From Romanomermis culicivorax (lineage: Eukaryota > Nematoda > Enoplea > Mermithida > Mermithidae): a stretch of 64,000 nucleotides of DNA. The translations under genes and the position numbers were made by a program. Below the pieces are notes generated by a model. The model saw only the letters and a program-made list of their open reading frames with translations. It had not been told where the DNA came from and ran no database searches. Location of the stretch: the NCBI GenBank assembly GCA_963922205.1, contig CAWUHX010000250.1, forward strand, positions 62,001 to 126,000, read 5' to 3'. Position 1 is the stretch's first letter, and every line of letters starts with the position of its first letter. Positions 12,177 to 25,800 of the stretch are shown here, in pieces.

Positions 12177-12322
12177 AAGTGTGATTAATAATGTTCACCA
12201 ACCTTATATATTCAACGTGTATTTTTTTATTCTAACTTTTCTGGTAATTTTATTGTTATTTTTTCTCACTTGATGTTAGTCAATTTGAAATAGGAAATTT
12301 TTTTAAAATCTTTCATCATCAG

Positions 12323-13953
12323 CAGGGTTTTTTACGCCAATTTGGGGCCATGACTCCTAAAAATTCTGATTGGCTCCAAAAATTAAGCGGCACAAGCCGA
12401 ATTGGCTCGTAAAAATTAGAGCCTAACCACCCTTTTCATTAGGCTATATAGGACTTCCTATGCGGAGATGCATTTTTATGCATTTTAAAATGGAAAAAAC
12501 AGAAATTTTTCTGTTCTTCGCGCCGGATTTCAAATCATTTATGATTTTTGGTATCATTTCTGTTGTGCGGTTAAATAATGTCGGCCTAGCTTATGCTTAT
12601 AGCTTTCAAACACCAGTATGTTATGGATGAATATTGGACCTTGTATTGTTTTTTCCACGTATTTGACAAAAATTAAGACTTATCTAGATTATTTTTACAA
12701 AATCGTTTTGCGGCGCTTTAGAATTTTTGACTTTTGTGAACATAACTTGAAAATTGTTAAAACATCATCAGCATGGGAAAGTGGCAGAGGTTCTTGTTAT
12801 CTGAAGAAGCCATCCAGATTCATTGTTGCTTGCCCAGTTTTTGGATTTTAGTTTGCCCTATTGAATAAATAGACCCCTCATGCTCGAAAAAGATATTAAA
12901 AGTATTCTTTTTCGAACACTGTAGAATATCATAATCTAAAATTTTTTCCGGTGCCCGGAGGTATTCAAGTCCGAAGTAAAATACTCATCTCGCTTTTTTA
13001 TGCTTTAGATCATTTGAAAACAACGGCTTTTGATAAATAATTGTTATTGGTAAATTACTGACTCCAGATATATAAGATCCAAAATGGAGTTAAAACGTTT
13101 GACCTCTTCCGCCAATCAAATGTTGAAAAGATCATGATCGATGATCGGCAGTTGCAGAAGAATGTGATAAAAAATGTATTTTCTAACGTTTTAGGTGCCT
13201 CGAAATCACATTTTTTGGTGCTAGGTACGATACATGTAACGGGGCCCTGATGTCTGGGGGGGGTCAAGTTACTTTTTTGGGGCCGGGGGTCAGTAATTCC
13301 CAGAGTTATGGGGGGAGGGGTCTCTGAAGGAAAAAAATTTGATTTTTTCACGAAAAAATTCCGAAAAATGGGTCAAAAAATAGTAATTTTTGTCTAAAAA
13401 ATGATTTTAAAAATGTATTTATGGCGCGAAGCGCCGAGAACATTGATGTTTTTGACCATTTTTTGTTTAAAAATTGACATTTTTCATCAAAAAATTAACA
13501 TTTTTCAGTATTTCTCCGACCAAAAGTATGGGGCCTAGGGCTGCCATATGGATAGCCATAGGATTGGAAAATCCTGGGGGGGCGGTCGCCCAATGGCTAA
13601 CCATATGGTCGACGATTTCTGGGGGGTCCCATAGCACTTCCCCCCCCCCCAATTACATGTATGTATGAGGGGGGTATTACCCCTACCTAAAGTCCTTAAA
13701 ATCGATCACTGGCTGCCTAATTTTGAGACAAAATAACGAGTGTAGTGGACTTTTTGAATTCTCTTCCAAAACTCAGGAAATTAAATTTTAAAAGTCAGGA
13801 AGCGAATGAAATACAAGGGAAGTAACTTATAATCATTTTTCTGGTGAAATTAAGCGAATTTGTCAATTTTAGAGTGAGAAACTAAAAATTCATCTGTGCA
13901 ACCAAATTTTTTCCAAAAGTTACAGATCAACCTGGCTTGTGTGAAAAACCCTG
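12323..13953. mobile_element. hAT-like non-autonomous element, composite
   Basis: The left end starts CAGGGTTTTTTACGCC and the right end finishes AAAAACCCTG. Internal blocks match the element at 23811-24672: GGAGATGCATTTTTAT, TGCGCGGTTA-like, and GTGAGAAACTAAAAATTCAT near the right end. It is longer because a G-rich segment (about 13240-13670) sits inside. No clear 8-bp target duplication is visible. Confidence 0.65.
13240..13670. repeat. G/C-run-rich insertion with a GC-rich hairpin
   Basis: This segment interrupts the 12323-13953 repeat. It contains many G or C runs of 6-10 bases, repeated TTTTTCA/AAAATTGACATTTTT blocks, and a small hairpin GGCGCGAAGCGCC (13423-13435). The hairpin recurs at 28413-28427 in another element. 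Exact borders are not resolved. Confidence 0.45.
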
Positions 13954-14383
13954 ATGATTGATTTGAATAATGACTGATCTAATATGTGAGCCTTATTATT
14001 CTGTGTGTGATTAAGAATGTATTCAAAATGATTGATCTGCTATGTGGGCTTCTACCGTGATTTCGAAAAGTGTTTTTGACTAAATTTGTTGAAAAAACAT
14101 TGTTTTTTTACTACCACATTATTTACAAAGTTTTTAGTTTTGGCTTGTTGAAATTCGTGTTGGTCTGAAAAAAGCCCTGGTCATCAGTGATGATATCAAA
14201 AAAAATTTTGGAAGCTTAGTTTTCATAAAATTGAAAAACCGTGAACACAAGTCAAGTTTGTCACTTAATATGACCAGATATCCGGATATCCGATCTCTCC
14301 AAAAACCCGGATGTCCGGATTTCAAAAATATCCGAGGAACGTCACTGCTTAATACGTTGTACTAATCCCATGTAATCTGATTA

Positions 14384-17169
14384 ATGTTCATGGCCTCTAT
14401 GTCGTTTTCTAGAATAATGGATGCTTGTTCCTCATCGGATAAATGCAAGACGACAGATTGGTCCGATCAGGAGAAAAATGTTTTCTCGAAATCGAAAAAA
14501 CTTCCTCTAGGAACTGAAACTATAATAGCTGGGCACGACTTCAATGCGGGACTGCTTTGCGATTTAAATCTAAGCAACATATTGATTCGAACGGGGTTTC
14601 AAGCTACGTCTATTGGATTAGCTATCAAAGAAATTAGTCGCATGGTAATCCTGATGAATTCAGTAATTCACAGTAGGCTGAGACCGAGAGGCTGACGTCC
14701 CGAGATACCGCTAAAACCGCACAATAAAAACTTCTACTCTTCGAAATATCTAATTTCTTTTAATGCCAAAATGTATATTCAACCTCGAAATATAATTGAT
14801 TGTGAATGGATCTCCCTATCTTCCTTGATTGTCGCATCAGAAATCTTCCTGAAAAATGTTTTTCCTTCTATAGTTAGATTCCAAAGAAAGGATTGTCGAT
14901 CAAGAAAGCACTGATTATATCGATTACGGTACATTTAGTCGACTAAAGTCCGGATGTACAATTTTCTTGGGCTACACGTCCAACATGGTGTCTTCTGGTT
15001 TGCGAGACGTTATTAGATTTTTGGTGCAACATAACATGGTGAATACAAATTTGTTTTTTAATGTTGTGTGAATTTATTGCTTAACATGTTGATAGGTAGA
15101 TTGCTTAGTTACAACAGCTGGTGGAATAGAAGAAGATATCATCAAATGCCTGTCACCGACTTATTTGGGAGATTTCCATTTAGACGGCGCATATCTTAGA
15201 AAAAACGGCATTAACAGAATCGGAAATCTTCTTGTTCCGAATGACAATTATTGCAGATTTGAAGATTGGCTGTTACCCATCCTAGATGAATTACTCAAAG
15301 AACAAAATGAAACGGTAAAACATAGTGATCATGATCAATGACCATTCATAATCAATAATTATTAAACTAAAGACTGGAAGATCATTATTGTCGATGCTTA
15401 CCGTTTTTCTTTTCCACTGAATATTTGAAAGCTGACCTATGGAGCTGTCAGAAATACTGCTCTTTCTATAGACAATTAAATTTTTGATAACACTCCATCA
15501 AGTAACTTTGCTGTTCATTTTGTTAATATATTAGTTATTAATATACTTCAGCAATCAATATCATCATGTGTGTGCGATTCTGCTTTGATTTTCACTATGT
15601 AGTTCTGTCAATGTTGCAGAACTTCAGATGGACACCTTCGAAAATGATTCGGAGACTAGGTCAAGAAATCAACGACGAAAAATCTATTTATTATTGGGCG
15701 TATAAAAACAACATTCCTGTATTTTGTCCCGCTCTGACCGATGGCTCGATTGGCGACATAATGTATTTTCATACGTATCGTAATCCGGGTCTCATTTTAG
15801 ATATACTTGAAGGTTAGGTTACACTCGAAATTCTATATTTGATCACTGATTTTATTTATTTCTTTTTTAATATATTTGTTCATTTCAGATCTTCGTTTGA
15901 TAAATAGTACTGCTGTCCGTTCGAATGAAACTGGATTGATCATCTTAGGAGGAGGACTCATCAAACACCACATATGCAATGCTAACTTGATGGTATGCTA
16001 ATTTTGTTTTTGATGTTAGAGTAGACCAGTGTTAGTGTCAGCGGGGCAGATGACAAACAAACGTAAGAAAAATAAAATTTAAAATGAGAAGAGATGAGAA
16101 TGAAAAACGGTTGAAATTCTATGGGAGAAAATACTCACTCGACATTTTTAAATCCAAAGTAAAATCGGGAATTATTATTAAAACAATATATTTGAAAAAA
16201 TTATATAATACTAAACTAAATATGAAAAGAAAAACCGCAATATCAACTTCTATAAACGAGGAAAACTACCACGAATTTTCGGAGAGAGTAAAAGTTAGGA
16301 AGGTTTTGGTGACAGTTGTTTTGACTACTCTGATTTAGACTTTTTGGAATAGTAGAATCGAGATTATGGGTATTTCATAACAATCGGCTATAATTAATAT
16401 TATATTCTTCATAGGTAGGGTATCTCAGTATCATATGGAAAACTTGTATATAATATTGGGAAACATTCTATTCTGTAATTTGGCATACTTTCTACGTCTA
16501 ACATTAGATTAATTGGAAAAGCTGTTGGTCGGTTCTGGAATCTAAAAGGTCTCGATTCTTAAGTTAATAGATTGTTTTGGAAGAATAAGAATTTGGACGA
16601 ATATTTTCGGGTGATTCACAAAGAAATTAATCATAAATAGATAACAACTATAAAATTCTAAAACTATACGTTCAACGAAAAGTTCATAGTGCAACTCCAT
16701 ATGACATTAGACTCCTGGAATTTTGATCAGTAAACTAGTGTCGTGTAGTGTGCTTTCATTCATACAATGTTTCGCACTTTTATCCAAAAATTACTGATTG
16801 AAATTTAACGTACATATTCTTTTCAATCGTTTGGTGTCAGGCCGCCGCCAGACGTATCATTAGTTATTTCTTCCAAATCCGCTTTATTTTTAGAGAAACG
16901 GAGCCGATTACGCCGTTTTCGTAAACACGGGCAATGAATTCGACGGCTCCGACGCCGGGGCACGGCCCGACGAATCGGTTTCTTGGGGGAAAATTAAACC
17001 GACGGCCACTCCCGTGAAAGTTTATTGCGATGCGACGATCGCATTTCTGTTTATCGTTTCAGAAACGTTTGCCAAGCGTTTCCATAGCGCGAGAAAAGCC
17101 CTGAAAGATACGATAGAACACTGTGATAACGTGGTTAATGGTGGTGGAGGTGTAGAGAAAAATGATTGA
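14384..17169 (+). CDS. DHPS: Deoxyhypusine synthase, six exons
   Basis: The cytosolic enzyme transfers the aminobutyl group of spermidine, with NAD, to a lysine of eIF5A, the first step of hypusine formation. Exons are 14384-14644, 14874-15038, 15096-15314, 15620-15812, 15889-15992 and 16894-17169. All five introns begin GT and end AG, and phases join to 405 codons plus TGA, close to the family's usual 330-400 residues. Conserved blocks appear in order: [12 protein letters not shown] (exon 1), [14 protein letters not shown] (exon 2), [10 protein letters not shown] and [13 protein letters not shown] (exon 3), [12 protein letters not shown] (exon 4), [11 protein letters not shown] (exon 5) and [18 protein letters not shown] (exon 6). 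The last block includes the active-site lysine region. The start could also be one of the downstream Met codons at residues 3, 6 or 12. No breaks were seen. Confidence 0.95.
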
Positions 17170-17181
17170 GGATTTGCGAAA

Positions 17182-17187
17182 AATAAA
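17182..17187 (+). promoter_or_regulatory. Possible polyadenylation signal for DHPS
   Basis: AATAAA lies 13 bases after the DHPS stop. A second AATAAA at 17485-17490 is at a more usual distance. Either could be used. Confidence 0.4.
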
Positions 17188-17189
17188 AA

Positions 17190-18198
17190 AATAGACCGAA
17201 CTTTATGTTTATTGGGTAAGTCTTTTCTTTTTTTCAGTTGTCTATCAGTGAGGAAGACAAAATCTCTATGGACTACATTTGAGTCCGGTTTTGATGTAGT
17301 AAGGAATTTATTTCTTCTCAAGCTATGACTAAAGATTTTGAAGATTTGTCTGCTATCAGAATAAATGGAGGGGCTTCAGGTATTTCTAGTTGGAAGCATT
17401 TTTGCAACAATCTGACTTGGCATGATATTCGTTATATTTTGAATATTTGACGTTGAACTCAGCATTATTTGCCGTATTTATTCTAATAAAAGCCATGGGT
17501 TCTACTTCATATTTTTAGTGTGGGTTCTGCGTATGCAGCTTTCTCAGATCATCATTTGAAACCACTCAATTTCTTTAAGGCAATCCTGCCATCTTCAATT
17601 TATCTTGCTGAATGCTGACTATTGAAGCAGACCAATGATATCACTATCGTCATCGGGTTCTTCCGATCTGAAGGAACCTGTGGTTTTATCGTAATTTTCA
17701 ACTCAGTGGCGGGATTTATCAAAATAAAAAGGATAAATTTGTCCGCTGTAAAAATATAAAAATTCTACTTGTGGGTGAGTAGAGTTTTTTAGACCGTAGG
17801 GTTGTCCGTTGAAGTCAGTCATAATTTGAAAAAGACATCATTTGTGACTTGAGTATTCTTTACTGGGACGAAACATTTTTGGCGGGGACGCGAATATGTG
17901 TTCTGATCGTAAATCCACATCATAGAAATTCTGCTGGGGATGTGCTACGACAGGGAGTGAAATAGAAATTTTTTTCTTTCTTGCTAACAAAAAGGAAGGT
18001 CTAACATACAGGCAGCAAATTCTTCAATCTTGTAGGCAAGTATATGGAAGTATTCGCTTGGTCAGCATTTTTTAAAGTTTTCATTTTACTCCTCTAAAAT
18101 CAAATATGCTCACTAACAAACTGAGGATCATCCCGACGTCGGAATTAAGTGCTTGGAACTGAGTTTGAGCTGGGCGCGGCATCGGTTTTATCTTTTTT
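17190..18198. other. Intergenic region between DHPS and the Clc-like gene, first part
   Basis: No coding motif and no recognised repeat. It probably holds the DHPS 3' UTR. Confidence 0.4.
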
Positions 18199-18966
18199 GG
18201 GTTTCACTAGAATGTTCGAGCTCGGGATTAGCTGAACCTGAGGTTTAAGCCCCAGATTAAAATAATCTCAACCATGCCAATAAAACACAAAATATGGAAC
18301 GTCATTAGAAAACTGTGAAGAGGTAAGACTATGTTAGAAAAACTGCAAAGATAAAAAAACCAGAAAAGGGATGCTTGTTTGGAAAATATCGTCAAACAAA
18401 CGTGAAAAATGAGTGCGCATACTCGTACTATATGAAAAAATAACGACCGGGCAGGACACAAGAAAATGCATTGAAGGCGCGGCCTGTAATTCGTCACTAT
18501 TTGTTGTCTTTTCCTATGACTCTTATAGATTCTTTCATCAGGTGTGATTCAAATCAGCTTCAATAAGATCAACAGTAAAAAGTATTGATGTACGGTCGAA
18601 TTTGTAACGGTAAGATCAACAGTAAAAAGTATTGATGTACGGTCGAATTTGTAACGGTCGTATAGTTCGGCATTATTTATGAAATCTAACGGATTCGTCC
18701 TTTCCCAAAAAATTCGTTCGCGATTAATATGTCGAAATAAATAATGCAACAAACTCATCTTTAACGATTGAAGATAAAAATCAAAACAAAGAAGTCCGGA
18801 TTTGAACTTGCTCGGAAAGATTAACTTTTGTATAAGCCTGAAACCGACGACAGGATCAGAATTAAATGAAAAATGCCGGTGAAACCCAACATCTCGAGCT
18901 CGGGCTTAAGTTTGAGTTCGAGATGAGTCGGTATAATCTCGAGCTTAACTGACTTTAGTGAAACCG
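18199..18966. mobile_element. MITE-like element with GGTTTCACTA termini
   Basis: The left end starts GGTTTCACTAGAAT and continues to AGCTCGGGATTA. The right end in reverse complement starts GGTTTCACTAAAGT and continues to AGCTCGAGATTA, giving imperfect inverted ends of about 32 bp. A further AGCTCGGGCTTAAG block is near 18898. No target duplication is clear, so borders may be off by a few bases. Confidence 0.55.
18564..18657. repeat. 47-bp tandem duplication
   Basis: Two identical 47-bp units starting TAAGATCAACAGTAAAAAG and ending TTTGTAACGG occupy 18564-18610 and 18611-18657. The identity indicates a recent duplication. Confidence 0.9.
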
Positions 18967-19850
18967 GCCTCAGCATATTTTCATTCTCATAACATCTTTC
19001 TCTTCTCTTTTTCTCATTCCCCTTTATCATATTCTATATCAATGCCGGGAGTCGAACTGGGGCTCAGCAAGAATCTTCTGTGGGTCAATCAAAATCTGCT
19101 AAGGATCGAGACCCCCAAACGCCCCATGTGCATTTATGGCTTTGATTGGGATTGCATAGACTGATACTGTCTGTAGTTAGGATGTAGTCGAAAGAATTCA
19201 GCTTTCTCTCATACATTTGTTTACTCTTTGCATAGTTTTTAGCCATAGAGAATCATTTGTCAACTCTTCAAAAAAGCCAACCGTTTCCAAACCGATCCGT
19301 TACTGTTGAATCAAGCCATAATGTAATATTATGTAGAAGTGCAAACATTGGTGAGTTTATAACGCTGGGAAACGGCATTCTCTTTCAGTCTATTTACCTG
19401 GAAAATGCAGGTCGTTCACCTGTTGCCTATAACGAAGACTTTATATTTTATTTTGAAGAAATATTCCTGTTTGGTTATATATTATATTCGAAAATTTAAT
19501 TTCTAGCCAACGCGTTATTTTCTGGTCAAATTTGCCGGAAGTTTTTTCTTTCAAATTGAATCATAATTTCTGTGCCAAAGGAAAAATTCAGGTAAGCAAT
19601 ACTGTATACAGTATGTGAAATATTGTGTTTCCATAGGAACATTGCATAGCATGACACAATAGCGGTGAGTCATCTGAAGCAAAAACCAGTTCTCCAGTAT
19701 TGGGGCATAGAAATGAATAATACATACATGTCTTCAACACTGAAAAAACGCCGATTTTTCTTCAAATTTTATTTTTGTACTCTTCGTATGCTATGTTCTA
19801 AGGAATTTTCTCTTCAGGTGATGCGAATTTAGTAGAAAGAAGGAAAAAAC

Positions 19851-22800
19851 ATGATCTCTAAATCGATTCTGATCACATTGCAATGCGTTTCGTGCCTGTT
19901 ATTGATCATCGGCGTCATATTGATTTCTTCGGGCATGTTCACCTCCAGTTGGTTGGTCGCTGATTTCGAGGTCGATCACCACATACACTACCACGGCTTA
20001 TGGCGCGATTGTCAATTGCTTGGCGGTACGTTCGGTGGCCGGATAAGAGCCACCGGTGAATGGTTGTGCTTTTCGAAAATCGATAAGCAGAACATCGATC
20101 CGGAGCATCAATTCAAATGTGAGTGCACATTTGTGGATATTTTTCACAAAAATGCAAACTGTCTCAAGTGTCACCATGCTGTTTCTCCATGAGCTATATT
20201 TACAACACTAAAATTTGCACAGAAAGTAGCCGATTGTCAGAGGTCCACCGCATAGATTAAATTTTCAGATAGGGGTAAAGCTTAAAGTTTGTGTGCGATG
20301 GATACCAAGTGATCCATTTTTAAGACCTTAGATAGGGGTGATACCCCCTCGTATCGCTCCCTATGTGCTTGTCCGCTGATCGTTTAACTCAGAATAGTTA
20401 AGCATTTATGTTGACGTTATGCATTCAACAGGTTGTTGTTGGAACCATGCATGTCACTCATTCGGCAACTCGTTGTGCAGGAAGACAACTGCAGAGTCTA
20501 GCGCTCATCTTACTTATTGACTGAAGAATACAGTCGATATTCGACAGTTTATTAATTGAGCAAAGCAGTGTACAGGTTCGGTTTGTAAACACTGGTGAAA
20601 TATTTCCCGACATTAGTGTACCCCCTGATAACTATGGTTTCTTACAAATTCTATATCCGTTTTTGATTCTGAGACCAGGCGAAATTTCATTGTCATGAAT
20701 ATTCACGCAAAGTTCCGTGTGGAACATGCGCATGCAGGAAATAATGGGCTACATTACTATAGATTAGATTGCAATAGTTTACCTCTAACCAGGGCCGTGC
20801 GCAGGATTTTTTCACGGGGGGGGGGGGCGGACTACATTTTTTTTACTGAATAGCCCTAGAAAATGTTGCTTTTATGCGATACACTCTTTGCATGCTGCCT
20901 CAATGAGGGGGGACGGCCGCCCCCGCCTCCCCCCTTGTGCACGGCCCTACCTCAACAAATGTAATATATAACCTATGATTTAAAAATTTATATTTGCTTG
21001 AGGATTTATTTTGCTGTTATCATCCGAATGACGGAATCCACAACGTACTGTTAGGCTAAAATTTGAAACGTTAGATTTTCTTCATTACGTATAGTTTGTT
21101 GACTGTCTTCAATTGTCATCAACAAAAAAAAATGACTCTCATGGTGTAAATTAATGAAGTACGAAATATATGAGTGTAAGCATGAAAGCCAAAAATAGCT
21201 GATTTCTCATTTCGTGGAATAGAATATCTAATCTTTTACTATATACTAGAGATGTTTCGAGTAACCGAAACCGAAACCGTGATTTTGGAGTTGAATTTTA
21301 CAGTTTTCACAGTTGTCTGTATAGTTTTAAAAATAAGGTATAAGAGCAGCAGAATTTCCAACTCCATGGGAAAATAAAAATAAGGCTGATCAAATGAAAT
21401 CTTTGCTCAATAAGAGAATTGATCCCCCGAACATATAATCCAATTTTTTTCATTATTTGAAAAATTCAATGAAATTATTTTTCAAACATGATAACTTCAC
21501 CACTGATTCCCCTGACATATGATTTGTTAGTGGCTGAAAGATGATTCCTGCACCACTGTAAATTATCTATGAAAAATGAAAATATATTCTTAGATTATAA
21601 AGTATTGTAATATTTGTATTTACTCTATTGTTTCGAGATTTCCAAATTTGATGTCAATGTTTGACTGCAAAGCTTCAACAAATGAACCAATTCCTCGATT
21701 GTCCAAATTTTCGAGCATATTTTTCAGCCAGCATACAGTCGGAATAACATCAGCTGCAGTTGCAGAACTTGAGCTCAACTAAAAGTTTCCATTTAGAATG
21801 ATGAAATGACATAACAGAAATATATATGACAAAATTAGCTTACCTTATCTGTTGCGTTTTGAAAAGGCAACAAGGCAGCCACAATTTTTTCAAGAGTTGA
21901 TGTTGCTATATTCTAATCTGTAATATCTTCTTCAGCTGCAAAGAGCACCAACGATTCTTTCAGTTCTAGAATTCTTGAAAGCATGGCCAGGGTTGAATTC
22001 CACCATGTAGGGACTTCCTAAAAGCAAGGTGCTGTAATCTTGTGAGATAAATAATATTCTTCATCTGCTAACTTGGATAAGCCTTAAAGGTGGCTGATTA
22101 GGCTTCAGACGCATTTGGATTTCAGCAAATTTTTTCCTAGCATTATCTGAAGGATGAAAATGACCAGCAATTTGATGGCAGGTTGAAGTGGTATTCATCA
22201 CCAACTGCTGGAAATCCAGTGCTGGAAAAGTAGTAATTGAAATAAAACTGATTTTCATGTCAAGTTTATAATGACTGACCTCCAGTGACTATCAAGTTTA
22301 TTTGATGAGCCGCACAACTGATATTTTTCAGCTTGGAATCATTAAGAGCTTTTACAATATTAGAACCAGAATCACAAACTACTACGTGCACCTATAATAG
22401 AAGTTTAGATCCAATTTCATCAAAGGTTCCAATAATACTTGCGATTTTTTATTTATATTCCATTTGTTCAACATTTCGTCAAATACTTGTGATAAATGTG
22501 CCCCAGTGTGGGGTTCTGACCCAAGAGGCTGTGCGTGCAATATGTACTTTTCCCTTTCATGAGTAGCTGTTATCATGTGGGCTGTCAAGCTAAAAACAAA
22601 TAAGATGTATCCAAAAAATCCAAAAATTTTTCACTCTAAAACAATTTGAAAAGGGCTTCTGCTTGATTTGACCATATATCAGTTGTAAATGAAATATGAT
22701 TATCATTTTCCTTGATTTTCTCTTCAATTTTTGCATGAAGTTTGTCATGGTACGCAAACAAAGTCTTTTTGTAAAATTTGCACTTTTTCAATTCATATTC

Positions 22801-25800
22801 AGGAATCTGAATATAAAAACATTTGTCAATATTCAAAATCTCTCCTCACACATTCTTATTTCTTCAGTCATTAAATCTTGAAAACCAATTGATTCCACAA
22901 ATTCAAAAGGCAAATCACAAATTGCCAGCATTTGTGCTATTTTGAAGTCAAGGCGAACTGATTTCAGATCATGAGAGGGCTATTTTTTCTGAAAAAAAAC
23001 TACAGTAAATGCCTTCATTTTTTTCTGAATCAGCTGATTTAATTTTACTTTCTGCATGAAGCAATTGTCCAAAGATGTTTGAGATTTAAGTTCAAGCTTC
23101 AATTTGGTTTTTGAATCACTAGGGTCACTTTTTTGGCTACCTTTAATGGAAAACACAAAAATTAATTCTTTAACATAACTAGTCGCAATTCGTTCCACAG
23201 TTACTTTTATTTTCATTATCTTCTTTTTCTTTTGCTGTGAACTGCTTAAATATTGCTGGATGTTTCCCCTCCTAATGTTTTCTCTGACATCCAGTACCAC
23301 GGCCTTTTCTGGATAGCTGTATTCCACATTCATTGCACTTTGCTTTTTCTTCATCATCTGGGGAGACTGTGAAGTAATCCCACACTCTGCTAGTGAAAGA
23401 AGAACTTGAATCCATAATTTCTGAAAAAAAGTTTCCATTTATATTAATTTCCTTTCTGATGAAACCAATATTAATCTAAACATGAATACAATTTAATGAA
23501 TGAAAATCAGTACATGTGAACTATTTCAATAAACAAACATGTCAAACATCAATAATTTATTGACACTAATGAATATAAATTCATACAACTCAATTTTAGA
23601 CAAATTAGACATAATACATATACTTATTGAAAGATCCGGATCCAATCCGGATCTGCTCAGATCTGTCCCTCAAGATCCAGATCCGAATCGGCTAAACCAA
23701 ATTTTTTTGGATCTGGATCCGATCTGGATCCGCTGAGCCAAATTTTTCAAGATCCGGATCTGGATCCGCCATCATCAAAAAAGTCGATCCAGCCCATCCC
23801 TAATTGTAACCAGGGTTTTTTTGCACACAGCAACCAAATTTTGGGCTGTGCAACCAAATTTTTTCTGCCAAGTTGCACAGTGCAACTTTAGGCCTGACTG
23901 CTCTTTTGATAAGGTTATTGGGTTTTCTGTCCGGAGATGCATTTTTATACGTTCTAAAGTGGAAAAAAGTGAAAATTTTCCGGTGCTCCGCACCTGGTTT
24001 CAATTCATTTATAATTTTCTATGTTATTCTAGTGCGCGGTTAGAAAAGGTCAATCTAGTTAGTGCTTAAAGGTTCTAATTATCATCATATTATGGTTAAA
24101 TGTTTGATCCTGTATTGTTTTTTGACGAAGTTGATGAAAACCGACATTTTTCTCGATAATTTCCCCAAAATTTTTTGCGATCTTCACAAAAAATTTGAAT
24201 TTTGACTTTCATGTGATTAAAACATTTTGATTTTAAGACAATGCTAGAAATTTTTGGCGGTTGAAAGCCGCTTGCCTAGTTTTTGGATTTCAGTTCGTCC
24301 CACTAAAAATTCATTAAATTCACCGAGAAATCAAACCTTCTGTCTGGGAAATAAAAGGTGAAAAGATTCATTTTCCAGCGTTCCAGAATATTGAAATCCC
24401 GAAAAAATTCTCGGCGCTGCGTGCCGAACTAATTACTCTAGTCTAATCATATTAACTTTTTCATTTGGTCTCCAAAACTCAAAAAATTGGGTTTCAAATG
24501 TCTAAAACCGACGCGGATCGAATGAAAAGTCAAGAAAACAGTTTGCTATGGTTTTTCCGATAAATTTAAGCAAATTTATCGATTTTAGAGTGAGCAACTA
24601 AAAATTTATCTGTGCAACCAAAATTTTTCCGTAAGTTGCACATAGCAACCTGGCCTGTGCAAAAAAACCCTGATTGTAACCACCCGATGAAACATTATAG
24701 AATGATAAGCACAATATCAATATGTCTGAATATATTCATTGAATGTCATTAAGTTGCAAAAAACTTGCTAGACAACAGAAAAAAAATTATTTCCGGTAGA
24801 ACAAATATAAAAATTGGCTTTCCTAAGCCTGTACTACTTAACTATACAATAAAGCGGGAAAATCGAAACCACGGTTTTTAAAATCTGAAAACTGTAACTG
24901 AAACCGAAACAGTAATTTCAAAAAATGCAAAACTGAAACCGAAACCGGAAAACCCAAAAAAGTGAAACCGGTACATCCCTACTATATACAGGCCGTATTT
25001 TGGAATTTTCTCACTGTTTCAATGACAGTTCCAGTTGTCTACTTATTTTCTATTATGAAATATCTTCATTACAGCATTATGGCATTCTGATCTGGTTCTT
25101 CATGTTCCACTTTCTTATAATATCGGTTCGGGTTCCGGCTCTCAATTTTTCATAATGTCGGTTTCTAAATTTAAGAACCGAAAGTTTCCGGTTCCTGTAC
25201 AAAGTATATAAAGACATGTTTTCATAAAAATTGCGTACAAGAATCCGCAAAAATTTTATTTCGATAATTTGGTAATTTAGTATTTTACGCGGCAAGAATT
25301 TTTTATGGGGCTTTTTATCGAGGGGTGGAATTGGCTGAGGCATAAAAGTCATCAAAAAAACTGTGTTGGAAAACGTTCAGGAGGGGTGTTTGACGATTTT
25401 TTTCGATCCAGGGGGTGTGCAGGGTTTCAGATTGGAGGGTTTACCCCTCTATCCCCTATATGCATGTATGAACCCGTTGCGCGGAGTAGCTCTTTGCGTC
25501 ACGAATCAAAATTTCAACTGTTTTTTGCTCTTCTGCAGATATTATTTATTTGATTCGATCCATATCTTTTTTTGAGTCTTTCTGTAGTCATTTCATCGTG
25601 CGTGTCATTCCATTTTGCCGTTCATAGAATTTTCTGCCATCATACTATAGATCAAATCATAGAAGACAGAGCAAAGTAAATTAGAGTATCTGCTCTACTG
25701 TTTTGCTATTTTTTATGTCACCTCGCTGTGAAATAGGAGCAATTCTTAAAAGGAACTTTTTTGTATCTCAGAACTTGGAGCAAGTAAGTTTGGAGCATTC

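Larger units (their letters stand above)
21247..24981 (-). mobile_element. hAT transposon with decayed transposase (intron 1 of the Clc-like gene)
   Basis: Termini are TAGAGATGTTTCGAGTAACC at the left and, in reverse complement, TAGGGATGTACCGGTTTCAC at the right. Both flanks carry a perfect 8-bp duplication CTATATAC (21239-21246 and 24982-24989). Subterminal CCGAAAC repeats occur at both ends. It encodes a broken transposase on the - strand and hosts a nested hAT MITE at 23811-24672. Confidence 0.9.

Noticed and set aside
11962..12273. Proline-rich frames of 63-103 codons on the + strand
   Set aside because: They arise from C homopolymer runs within an interspersed repeat.
16084..16338. 84-codon + strand frame
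   Set aside because: Lies inside DHPS intron 5, is Lys-rich from A-rich DNA and is not needed to complete the enzyme.
19040..19160. tRNA-like B box (AGTTCGACTCC on the - strand)
   Set aside because: No matching acceptor stem, A box or cloverleaf could be formed; at most a worn SINE fragment.
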